A DNA stretch of 14,501 nucleotides from Lachnospiraceae bacterium UBA1760 (GTDB taxonomy: Bacteria; Bacillota; Clostridia; Lachnospirales; Lachnospiraceae), in NCBI GenBank assembly GCA_002314775.1, contig DCHE01000062.1, positions 1 through 14,501 of the forward strand, read 5' to 3'. Below, piece by piece: positions 1 through 6,428 of the stretch (positions are counted from its first letter, which is position 1; each line of letters opens with the position of its first letter). A program made the translations under genes and the position numbers. The notes below the pieces were generated by a model. It was not told where the DNA came from. It saw only the letters and a list, made by a program, of their open reading frames with translations, and ran no database searches.

Positions 1-1208
1 ATAGGTGTTGAAGCTGGGTATACTGAAAGTGTAAACTCGTCTGCTCCAATGTAATGTCCTCTTAAGATATCTGTAGCCTCTGTGATATTCTCGTATCCAC
101 CACCAGCACAGCCAGCGATGATACCCTGGTCTACATAAAGCTTTCCATCACGGATCTTATCTGTAAGCTTAAAGTCAACCTTGCCATCAAGTGAAACGAG
201 AGCTCTCTTCTCTGTCTCAGCAAGGATATCCTTAAGGTTTGCATTAACCTCTTCAATTGTATATGTGTTGCTTGGGTGGAACGGCATAGCAATCATAGGC
301 TTAATCTTTGAAAGATTAACATATACAACACCGTCATAGTAAGCAACTGGAGCTGGTGAAAGCTCTTTATATGCCTCTGGTCTAAAGTGTGTATCATACC
401 ACTCCTTTGTCTTCTCATCTGTTGCCCAGATTGATGAAAGACAGGTTGTCTCTGTTGTCATAACATCGACACCAATTCTAAAGTCTGATGAAAGCTTCTT
501 TATACCAGGACCAACAAACTCCATTACCTTATTCTTAACATAGCCATTTCCAAATACGGCTCCGATGATTGCAAGTGCAACGTCCTGAGGACCTACTCCC
601 TTTGCAACCTCGCCATCAAGATAGATAGCTACAACGCCTGGCTTCTTAACATCGTAGGTCTTACAGAGAAGCTGCTTTGCAAGCTCTCCACCACCTTCAC
701 CGATTGCCATTGTACCGAGCGCACCGTAACGTGTATGGCTGTCTGAACCAAGAATCATTGCACCACACTCTGCAAGCATCTCTCTTGCAAACTGGTGAAT
801 TACTGCCTGGTGAGGAGGTACATAAACTCCTCCAAATTTCTTAGCACATGAGAGACCAAACATGTGGTCATCCTCATTGATTGTTCCGCCTACTGCACAA
901 AGTGAGTTATGGCAGTTTGTGAGAACGTAAGGAATAGGAAACTCCTTAAGTCCTGATGCTCTAGCAGTCTGGATGATACCAACAAAGGTGATATCGTGAG
1001 AGGTCATCTTATCGAATTTAATTCTAAGATTCTCCATATCAGGAGCTACATTATGCGCCTTAAGTATGCTGTAGGCCATTGTGCCCTCAGCTGCCTCTTC
1101 CTTAGTTGTTACAATACCTTTCTGCTTAAGGGTGTAATCTGCATCTTTCTCAGCAACAAGCTCTGTGCCATTTAAAAGATACGCGCCTCCTTCATAAAGT
1201 GAAATCAT
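1..1208 (-). CDS. Aconitase-family hydratase (aconitate hydratase-like), C-terminus beyond window edge
   Basis: The reading frame runs from an ATG at 1208 to the left window edge: 402 complete codons plus 2 nt, so the C-terminal part is missing. An AAAGGAGG ribosome binding site lies 7 nt upstream. The protein has the aconitase substrate/active-site signature DSHTRYG (D156-S157-H158) followed by a glycine-rich GEGGGE segment. The sequence GCAGGGYEN (C367) sits where canonical aconitases have GSCTNSSYED, whose cysteine is the first [4Fe-4S] ligand. The CxxC pair carrying the other two ligands would lie outside the window. The N-terminus (MISLYEGGAYLL) and overall style match the roughly 750-aa clostridial aconitase/YbhJ-type group, not long AcnA. 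By family the reaction is citrate to isocitrate, cytoplasmic, feeding 2-oxoglutarate and glutamate synthesis. With citrate synthase elsewhere in the window an aconitase role is likely, but another hydro-lyase substrate is possible. It is the last visible gene of a minus-strand run. Confidence 0.85.
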   Translation of the reverse strand, partial: MISLYEGGAYLLNGTELVAEKDADYTLKQKGIVTTKEEAAEGTMAYSILKAHNVAPDMENLRIKFDKMTSHDITFVGIIQTARASGLKEFPIPYVLTNCHNSLCAVGGTINEDDHMFGLSCAKKFGGVYVPPHQAVIHQFAREMLAECGAMILGSDSHTRYGALGTMAIGEGGGELAKQLLCKTYDVKKPGVVAIYLDGEVAKGVGPQDVALAIIGAVFGNGYVKNKVMEFVGPGIKKLSSDFRIGVDVMTTETTCLSSIWATDEKTKEWYDTHFRPEAYKELSPAPVAYYDGVVYVNLSKIKPMIAMPFHPSNTYTIEEVNANLKDILAETEKRALVSLDGKVDFKLTDKIRDGKLYVDQGIIAGCAGGGYENITEATDILRGHYIGADEFTLSVYPASTP

Positions 1209-1234
1209 CTCTTTGCCTCCTTTATTTTTTTGAT

Positions 1235-1465
1235 TTAGTACTCTGTTGGGCTATATCTGTCCATCGAGGTATTAAACCAGTATTTTCTTCTAGCATTTAT
1301 TATTACATTAAATGCATAATCAGGATATTTTTTAATTATTTCAACATCCTCTTTGCTAATTTCAAGTTTTTCTGTATCAACTAGAAGATAATATCTATCC
1401 TCGTATTCTGCTATTATGATACCATTTGAAAGCTCTAAAATCTTTTTATCTTCCATATTATACAC
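1235..1465 (-). CDS. Small hypothetical protein (about 73-76 aa)
   Basis: This is a small open frame ending 26 nt before the aconitase-family gene, on the same strand. The longest version starts at GTG 1465; an in-frame ATG at 1456 gives 73 aa. The product is mixed charged/aromatic with alternating beta-like and helical stretches (NGIIIAEYEDRYYLLVD, then KEDVEIIKKYP) and no signal peptide or membrane segment, so it is probably a small soluble cytoplasmic protein. I do not recognise a family. Its composition looks protein-like, which favours a real gene. Against it, neither start has a convincing Shine-Dalgarno sequence, and promoter-like boxes overlap the start codons, so transcripts from that promoter would miss both starts. 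It could be translated from read-through of the upstream genes, or the region could be an untranslated leader of the aconitase gene. Confidence 0.45.
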   Translation of the reverse strand: MYNMEDKKILELSNGIIIAEYEDRYYLLVDTEKLEISKEDVEIIKKYPDYAFNVIINARRKYWFNTSMDRYSPTEY

Positions 1466-1482
1466 TTTCGACGTTTTGTCAA
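1457..1482 (-). promoter_or_regulatory. Candidate sigma-A promoter overlapping the small ORF start
   Basis: On the minus strand a perfect TTGACA (1477-1482) is followed by a perfect TATAAT (1457-1462). The spacer is only 14 nt, short for a sigma-70 promoter. Moving the -10 to TAATAT (1455-1460) gives a 16-nt spacer with a weaker box. Either way transcription would start near 1448, inside the small ORF, and would give the aconitase gene a leader of about 240 nt. Confidence 0.4.
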
Positions 1483-1511
1483 CATATTGTTAGTCCTGCG
1501 ACACACATTTA

Positions 1512-3026
1512 CTACTCTTCACCATACTTATCAACAAACGCTATTGCATTCTCCATATATGCGCCGTTACCAACTGTAGCGAGCTCACCTTCTATGAGTG
1601 CATTGATCTCGTTAATCTTAGTCTGCACAGTCTCGAGCTCAACCTCCTGGCCATCAACTATATATTTGCTGCCATCATTTGCTCTGATTACATATGTCTC
1701 AACCGCAATCGCTGCGCCATTAATCTTAAGCACCTCATATCCTTCCATCTCCTCGCCAGGATTTGTCATCTTCATGATAATTCTGCCGTCGCTGATTATT
1801 GTTGCATTAAGTACTGCTCCCAGGAATTTACAGCTTGTTCCTTCTATTCCAAATAAATACCAGTATTTGTCATCTCCCTGCGAATCAGCTAAAAGCATCT
1901 CCAGGGTGCCATTTCCATCAAAATCGTGGAGGAAAATTGATTCCGGCTTATTCTGGTTATAGTCATAGTTTACAAGCTCATCATAATCACTGATTTTATT
2001 CTTGGCTGCAACATCATTTGCAAGGTTAGCATCCCAGTTAGCAAGATAGTTCTCGTAGGCCTTCTTCCAAGGCTCCTTTACCATATCCTTTAATGCTGTA
2101 AGGTCGATATCATTTGCATAGAGTAGCTCAAGCTTTGCTACTAATTCCTTTGCAGTCTTGTAGTCTCCGCCATTTACAAGCTCCTGAACGTATGAAGGAT
2201 AGTAATTCTTTCCCTCCTCATACACCTCTGCTCTTAAGTTCTTAATCTTCTCGAGGTAACCTGTTGTGTCTGACTGCATTACATTTAACACTGTATCTGC
2301 GTGAGCTATTGCCTCAAGGTAATTCTTCTGTCCTCTGTATTCGTTGATTGTCTGCATATCCTGCTCATAGCCTGCGATTAGCTCAAGTGTGTCCGACAGA
2401 TTGGCAAGGTCTGCGTAAAAGTCCTGAGAACCATTTGCAGAGAGCTTCTTTCCAACCTTTGCATATATTCTTGCTGTCTCGAAATCGCCTGTTCCTGCCA
2501 AATATGCATCATACTTTTGGGTAATGTAAGCCTTTACAATATCCTCTGTCTCCTTTTTACATACTGGCTGATAATTGATACAAGCGAGGAATTCCTTAGC
2601 GTAATCGTCTAACGTGAGTGAATCCTCATTCTTTACTATCTCTGGATAAGCCTTGTCAACTATCTCAATTGCCTTTTGACTGTTTATGATTGAATCATAA
2701 TTCTTAAGTACTATATCGAAGCTTCCATTTGAAACTACCATAGCCTTAAAATGTCCATCTGCATCATCGAAGCTCATCTTCTTCTTGTCGTACTGCTCAA
2801 CAATGTATGCAGAATAATCATTTAACACTGTAACTGTTTTTTCCTTGGTTTTGTCATCAAGGTTCTTTGAAAGCTTCTCAGCCTTGTCCTGATTACTCTG
2901 AACGACAGCCTCATAAATGAGGTCAACCTTCATATAAGGAAGGGCTACAAGCATAAAGCCTACAACCTCTCCGGCTATGAGTAAGAGAGAAATAATCAGC
3001 ATTACTATATATTTTGTTTTCTTCAT
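1512..3026 (-). CDS. N-terminally membrane-anchored exported protein of unknown function
   Basis: The 504-aa protein starts with a short basic stretch (MKKTKY) and a hydrophobic segment at about residues 7-30 without a clear signal-peptidase or lipobox site. It is most likely a single-pass anchor with the rest outside the membrane. Residues 35-340 are helix-rich, lysine/aspartate-rich and repeat-like in feel (TPR-like, not provable by eye), with C149 and C156 close enough for a disulfide. At 368-376 there is a D-x-D-x-N-G-x-x-E loop (DFDGNGTLE), like calcium-binding/FG-GAP or dockerin-type loops, followed by a beta-rich C-terminal part. An AAGGGGG ribosome binding site overlaps the stop of the preceding gene (14-nt gap), so the two genes are probably translationally coupled and may act together. 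Start ATG at 3026. I cannot assign a function; a surface sensor or solute-binding module is possible. Confidence 0.85.
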   Translation of the reverse strand: MKKTKYIVMLIISLLLIAGEVVGFMLVALPYMKVDLIYEAVVQSNQDKAEKLSKNLDDKTKEKTVTVLNDYSAYIVEQYDKKKMSFDDADGHFKAMVVSNGSFDIVLKNYDSIINSQKAIEIVDKAYPEIVKNEDSLTLDDYAKEFLACINYQPVCKKETEDIVKAYITQKYDAYLAGTGDFETARIYAKVGKKLSANGSQDFYADLANLSDTLELIAGYEQDMQTINEYRGQKNYLEAIAHADTVLNVMQSDTTGYLEKIKNLRAEVYEEGKNYYPSYVQELVNGGDYKTAKELVAKLELLYANDIDLTALKDMVKEPWKKAYENYLANWDANLANDVAAKNKISDYDELVNYDYNQNKPESIFLHDFDGNGTLEMLLADSQGDDKYWYLFGIEGTSCKFLGAVLNATIISDGRIIMKMTNPGEEMEGYEVLKINGAAIAVETYVIRANDGSKYIVDGQEVELETVQTKINEINALIEGELATVGNGAYMENAIAFVDKYGEE

Positions 3027-3040
3027 ACCAATCTACCCCC

Positions 3041-4033
3041 TTAGTAATTTATTGTTGCAACAACACCGTCTGTCTCAATAACTGAAACTGCCTCTGTAGC
3101 TGCTTCTGTTTCTGTCTCGGTAACCTTATTCTTGTCTGATTTACCCTCGTACTGCTTGTATCCAGGGAAGAACATGAAATATGCAATCGCTGCACCTAAC
3201 GCAAGTAATCCAAGTATTGCAAACACAAGCATGATAATACTGAAGGCCTTAAGTCCCTTGCCGCCCTGACTCTTCTTAGTCTTTTTGCTCTTTTCCTTTC
3301 CAGGCTCTTCCGGCTGAAATGGTGGCAGCATTCCAGGACCCTGTGGTGGCATTCCAGGACCTTGTGGCTGCTGCATATTCTGTGGCATTCCTGGTCCCTG
3401 TGGCTGCTGCATGTTCTGTGGCATTCCCTGACCTGGCTGCTGCATATTCTGAACTGGCATACCATTTGGTCCGAGTGGACCTGACATATCTGCTGTAAGC
3501 ACTGTTGTACTCATCTCTTCCTCATCCTGAGCAGGCTTTGCACCAAGCATATCTGCTGTGAGTACTGTTGTGCTTAATTCTTCATCATCTGCTTCCTCGA
3601 GTGGAATATCCTCAACCAGCGGTTTAGCCTGTGGTGGCTGCTGCATCTGCTGCTGCATTCCCTGTGGCTTCTGCTGGCCTGGCTGCATCTGCTGACCCTG
3701 TGGCATCTGTGGTGGCTGCTGCATTCTCTGGCCCTGCATGTTCTGCTGGCCTGGCTTTTGCTGCATCTGCTGCTGCATCTGCTGTGGTTTCTGCACTGGC
3801 ATTCCATTTGGGCCAAGTGGGCCTGACATATCTGCTGTGAGTACTGTTGTACTCATCTCATCCTCTGAATCCTCCTCCATCACATCTGAAATTGAAAGTG
3901 TCTCCGACATGCCCGTCTCAGATTTATTAGTCAACTCTTTAGGAAAATCATCTGCTTTTTCGGCCAGTGGTTTTCCACACATGCGGCAAAATTTTTCTGT
4001 TGTGTATGTAACACCGCAACATGTTTTGCTCAT
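3041..4033 (-). CDS. Zinc-ribbon, Q/P/M-rich single-TM protein with three STTVLTAD motifs
   Basis: The 330-aa protein begins with a degenerate zinc ribbon (C5, C6, C16, C19, ending FCRMCG) and continues as a long disordered acidic and Q/P/M-rich region. It has a lysine-rich stop-transfer stretch (about 246-262), one membrane helix (about 263-287) and a short outer tail rich in Thr/Glu. The N-terminal 260 residues should be cytoplasmic. Embedded in the disordered part are three acidic-preceded STTVLTAD motifs (residues 61-68, 154-161, 175-182). The first and third are part of identical 22-residue blocks. The motif resembles the ETTSVFRAD phospho-threonine site of GarA/OdhI and sites read by FHA domains, so phosphorylation by a PASTA-type Ser/Thr kinase is a plausible inference. 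The start ATG at 4033 has an AAGGATG site upstream and a good promoter at 4158-4186. It is the first gene of the run that leads to the aconitase. No family name is recognised. Confidence 0.85.
   Translation of the reverse strand: MSKTCCGVTYTTEKFCRMCGKPLAEKADDFPKELTNKSETGMSETLSISDVMEEDSEDEMSTTVLTADMSGPLGPNGMPVQKPQQMQQQMQQKPGQQNMQGQRMQQPPQMPQGQQMQPGQQKPQGMQQQMQQPPQAKPLVEDIPLEEADDEELSTTVLTADMLGAKPAQDEEEMSTTVLTADMSGPLGPNGMPVQNMQQPGQGMPQNMQQPQGPGMPQNMQQPQGPGMPPQGPGMLPPFQPEEPGKEKSKKTKKSQGGKGLKAFSIIMLVFAILGLLALGAAIAYFMFFPGYKQYEGKSDKNKVTETETEAATEAVSVIETDGVVATINY
3329..3451 (-). repeat. Tandem low-complexity coding repeat (GMPQNMQQPQGP units)
   Basis: About three tandem units of 12 codons encode GMPQNMQQPQGP-like residues (about 195-235) in the disordered linker. 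A related but less regular Q/M/P-rich stretch occupies about 3640-3795. Such repeats can vary in number by slippage. They are coding, not a CRISPR array. Confidence 0.7.
3449..3856 (-). repeat. Three coding copies of an STTVLTAD block
   Basis: Two 22-codon copies (3791-3856 and 3449-3514) encode exactly the same residues, from MSTTVLTADM to GMPVQ. They differ at seven codons, all at synonymous third positions. A shorter third copy (3545-3583, EELSTTVLTADML) lies between them. The pattern shows an old duplication whose protein sequence has been conserved. Confidence 0.9.
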
Positions 4034-4084
4034 ATATACCCATCCTTTCTTAAGTACCCTGTTAATATCCTTCTGGAAATATAC

Positions 4085-4110
4085 CTGTTAAAGTAATCTG
4101 TTATAGTAAT
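4085..4110. repeat. Two tandem 13-nt direct repeats
   Basis: CTGTTAAAGTAAT (4085-4097) is followed directly by CTGTTATAGTAAT (4098-4110), 12 of 13 bases identical. A further partial CTGTTAATAT lies at 4059-4068. They fall in the 5' leader of the minus-strand operon, downstream of its promoter. GTTATAG at 4100-4106 is also the mirror of CTATAAC at 4134-4140, so an AT-rich hairpin is possible. This could be an operator or chance in AT-rich DNA. Confidence 0.4.
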
Positions 4111-4157
4111 TTTTATACCTTTTTACTATTTTTCTATAACAATTTACAATCCACTAT

Positions 4158-4186
4158 AGTATACATCTATTAACAAAAACATTCAA
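4158..4186 (-). promoter_or_regulatory. Sigma-A promoter for the zinc-ribbon/aconitase operon
   Basis: On the minus strand TTGAAT (4181-4186) and TATACT (4158-4163) are separated by 17 nt. Transcription would start near 4151, leaving a leader of about 117 nt before the ATG at 4033. Confidence 0.6.
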
Positions 4187-4274
4187 GAAATTAATCATAT
4201 GTACAATTTACTGTCATTTTCTAATTTCGCCAAAATATTTTCGGTTTTTCGTGATTTTTTCTAAAAATCTGGTA

Positions 4275-4302
4275 TTTACATTTTATATAGAAGTGTTATA
4301 AT
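4275..4302 (+). promoter_or_regulatory. Sigma-A promoter for porGDAB
   Basis: TTTACA (4275-4280) and a perfect TATAAT (4297-4302) are 16 nt apart. The -10 is extended by TGT at 4294-4296. The predicted start near 4309 gives a leader of about 43 nt before porG. Confidence 0.7.
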
Positions 4303-4351
4303 TAGGAAGTTATGCAAATCAATACGTTTTATTTAGGATGGATGAGGAAAA

Positions 4352-4924
4352 ATGAAGAAACACATTGAGATCAGATGGCACGGCCGAGGCGGTCAGGGCG
4401 CAAAGACAGCTGCTCTTCTCCTTGCCGATGTTGCCTTCAACACAGGTATGTATGTTCAGGGATTTCCTGAATACGGCCCAGAGCGTATGGGCGCACCAAT
4501 CACAGCATATAACAGACTTGGTGAGACACCAATCCGTACTCACTCTAACATTTATACACCTGACTATGTAGTGGTTGTTGACGAGACACTTCTCACAGCA
4601 GTAGATGTAACCATGGGTCTTTCTACTGAGGGTGGTATTATAATTAACACAGACAAGAAGAAGGAAGAGATTATTCCTTTATTAAAGGGTTATTCGGGAC
4701 CAGTATACACTATCGATGCCAGAAGAATTTCTATCGAGGCTCTCGGCAAGTACTTCCCTAACTCTCCTATGCTTGCAGCCATTGTTAAGGTTGCAAATGT
4801 TATGGATAAGGATGAGTTCCTTGGTCAGATGGAAGCAAGCTACAAGCATAAATTTGCCAAGAAGCCAGAGGTTATCGAGGGTAACATGAAGGCTCTTAGA
4901 ATGGCATTTGAGGAGGTGCAGTAA
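4352..4924 (+). CDS. porG: Pyruvate:ferredoxin oxidoreductase, gamma subunit
   Basis: The 190-aa protein is the gamma subunit of the four-subunit 2-oxoacid:ferredoxin oxidoreductase family. It carries the family signature RWHGRGGQGAKTA (residues 8-20) followed by FPEYGPERMGAP, and its length is normal for PorG. In the complex this subunit contributes to CoA binding and assembly during oxidation of pyruvate to acetyl-CoA, CO2 and reduced ferredoxin in the cytoplasm. The start ATG has GAGGA 3 nt upstream in an A-rich context. Its TAA stop overlaps the ATG of porD by one base (TAATG), so translation is coupled. First gene of the por operon behind an extended -10 promoter. The specificity call rests mainly on porA; a related 2-ketoisovalerate or 2-oxoglutarate enzyme is less likely. 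Confidence 0.93.
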   Translation: MKKHIEIRWHGRGGQGAKTAALLLADVAFNTGMYVQGFPEYGPERMGAPITAYNRLGETPIRTHSNIYTPDYVVVVDETLLTAVDVTMGLSTEGGIIINTDKKKEEIIPLLKGYSGPVYTIDARRISIEALGKYFPNSPMLAAIVKVANVMDKDEFLGQMEASYKHKFAKKPEVIEGNMKALRMAFEEVQ

Positions 4925-5238
4925 TGGCTAATACAGAAAGAACAGATATCAGTAGGATTACTGAGAAGAGTCCTTATCAGGATATGACTAATGGAAACCA
5001 GATTTATGGTGGTGGCGGTTCTAAGGCGTTCTGTACAGGCGAGTGGAGAACTGAAACTCCAGTTATGAACTGGGAAAAGTGTGCACAGTGTCTTCTCTGT
5101 GTTCCAGTTTGCCCAGACAGCTCTATTCCAGTTAAGGATGGAAAGAGACTTGATTTTGATTATGATCACTGCAAGGGCTGTGGCATTTGCGCCAAGGCCT
5201 GCAGCTTTAAGGCAATTACAATGAAGGAGGGCATCTAA
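4924..5238 (+). CDS. porD: Pyruvate:ferredoxin oxidoreductase, delta subunit (2[4Fe-4S] ferredoxin-type)
   Basis: The 104-aa protein has two complete CxxCxxCxxxC cluster motifs: C53, C56, C59, C63 and C83, C86, C89, C93. They follow an N-terminal segment containing TGEWRTETPVMNW, which is typical of PorD. It passes electrons from the TPP-site cluster of the beta subunit to external ferredoxin. The ATG overlaps the porG stop, and the ribosome binding site GAGGTG is inside porG. The stop lies 1 nt before the porA start. No ligand is missing. Confidence 0.95.
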   Translation: MANTERTDISRITEKSPYQDMTNGNQIYGGGGSKAFCTGEWRTETPVMNWEKCAQCLLCVPVCPDSSIPVKDGKRLDFDYDHCKGCGICAKACSFKAITMKEGI

Positions 5239-5239
5239 T

Positions 5240-6415
5240 ATGAGAGAAAGAATGTCCGGAAATGAAGCAGTCGCATACGCAATCAAGCAGGTTAATCCTG
5301 ATGTTATGCCAGCCTTCCCAATCACTCCTTCAACTGAGATTCCTCAGATGGTTTCAACCTTCATCGCAAATGGTGAATGTGATACAGAATTTATTCCAGT
5401 TGAGTCTGAGCACAGCTCAATGTCAGCTACAATCGGTGCTTCTGCTGCTGGTGCAAGAGCACTTACAGCAACCTCTTCATGTGGACTTGCCTTCATGTGG
5501 GAGGAGCTTTACATCGCAGCCTCTGACAGACTTCCACTTGTTCTCTGTTTAGTAAACAGAGCTTTAACAGGTCCTATCAATATCAACTGCGACCACTCAG
5601 ACAGTATGGGTGCAAGGGATTCAGGATGGATTCAGATTTACGCTGAGAACAACCAGGAGGTTTATGACAACTTCCTTATGTCCTACAGAGTTACAGAGCA
5701 TAAGGATGTTATGCTTCCTATGATGGTTTGCCAGGATGGTTTCATCACAAGCCACGCTGTAGAGAATATCGAGCTTATGGATACTGATGTAGTTAAGAAA
5801 TTCGTCGGCGAGTACGAGCCTGAGAACTTCCTTCTCAACTCAGCTATGCCAATGGCTATCGGACCATATGCAACCTCTCCATTTTATATGGAAACAAAGA
5901 TGAATCAGAGAATCGCAATGAAGAATGCCAAGAAGGTTATTCTTGATGTTTGCGACGAATATGCAAAGATTTCCGGAAGACAGTACGGTCTCTTTGAGGA
6001 ATACAGACTCGACGATGCAGAATATGCAGTTGTAATCATCGGTTCTGCTGCCGGCTCAGTAAAGGACGCAATCGATAATCTTCGTGACAAGGGAATTAAG
6101 GCAGGTTTACTTAAGCTTAGAGTATTCCGTCCATTCCCAGATGAGGAAATCGCAGAAGCTTTAAAGAACGTTAAGGTTTGTGCAATCCTTGACAGATCTG
6201 AAGCATTTTCAGCTACAGGTGGTCCTGTAGGTGCTGAAGTAAAAGCCGCTCTTTACGATGCAAAGAGCACTGTAACAGCTATCAACTACTTCTACGGAAT
6301 CGGTGGACGTGACTTCACAGTAGAAACTGCTGAAAACTTATTCAACGAGCTCATTGAAGTTGGCAATGGTACTAAGGAGCCTGAGCAGTTCCAGTACATC
6401 GGACTTAGAAAGTAG
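5240..6415 (+). CDS. porA: Pyruvate:ferredoxin oxidoreductase, alpha subunit
   Basis: The 391-aa protein matches PorA in length and motifs. PITPSTEIPQ at about 27-36 belongs to the TPP-pyrimidine domain. VESEHSSMSA at 54-63 holds a glutamate expected to activate the cofactor (E55 or E57). NCDHSDSMGARDSGWIQ at about 116-132 is characteristic of pyruvate-type alpha subunits, which supports pyruvate over branched-chain 2-oxoacids. The C-terminal part has the transketolase-C-like domain (about 250-375, with KLRVFRPFP). AAGGAGGG inside the end of porD serves as ribosome binding site. With porB it forms the catalytic core converting pyruvate and CoA to acetyl-CoA, the substrate of the citrate synthase encoded at 8941-10299. 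Confidence 0.95.
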   Translation: MRERMSGNEAVAYAIKQVNPDVMPAFPITPSTEIPQMVSTFIANGECDTEFIPVESEHSSMSATIGASAAGARALTATSSCGLAFMWEELYIAASDRLPLVLCLVNRALTGPININCDHSDSMGARDSGWIQIYAENNQEVYDNFLMSYRVTEHKDVMLPMMVCQDGFITSHAVENIELMDTDVVKKFVGEYEPENFLLNSAMPMAIGPYATSPFYMETKMNQRIAMKNAKKVILDVCDEYAKISGRQYGLFEEYRLDDAEYAVVIIGSAAGSVKDAIDNLRDKGIKAGLLKLRVFRPFPDEEIAEALKNVKVCAILDRSEAFSATGGPVGAEVKAALYDAKSTVTAINYFYGIGGRDFTVETAENLFNELIEVGNGTKEPEQFQYIGLRK

Positions 6416-6428
6416 GAGGTAACGCATC

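Larger units (their letters stand above)
4034..4351. other. Divergent AT-rich intergenic region
   Basis: This 318-nt stretch has no gene. It holds one promoter for the minus-strand zinc-ribbon operon, one for the plus-strand por operon, and a pair of tandem 13-nt repeats. The two -35 boxes are about 90 nt apart, so a regulator bound between them could affect both operons. I see no RNA gene or riboswitch in it. Confidence 0.7.

Noticed and set aside
1426..1962. 178-aa plus-strand frame rich in Ser/Pro/Ile
   Set aside because: It is antisense to the well supported exported protein gene at 1512-3026, has low-complexity composition of a reverse-strand shadow and no good ribosome binding site.
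3329..3856. CRISPR-like direct repeats
   Set aside because: The repeats are in frame in a coding sequence, lack uniform spacers, and encode low-complexity linker and motif blocks.
3631..4091. Plus-strand Ala/Cys/Ser-rich frames opposite the Q/P/M-rich gene
   Set aside because: They are reverse readings of CAG/CCA-type codon repeats; the minus-strand protein has domain structure and synonymous-only divergence between repeats.
4034..4351. Rex (TTGTTAA-N-TTAACAA) or catabolite (cre) operator near por
   Set aside because: Only an isolated TTAACAA half-site near 4170 was seen; no full match to either consensus.
4840..5325. 161-aa minus-strand frame
   Set aside because: It is antisense to porG/porD/porA, which have clear family motifs.
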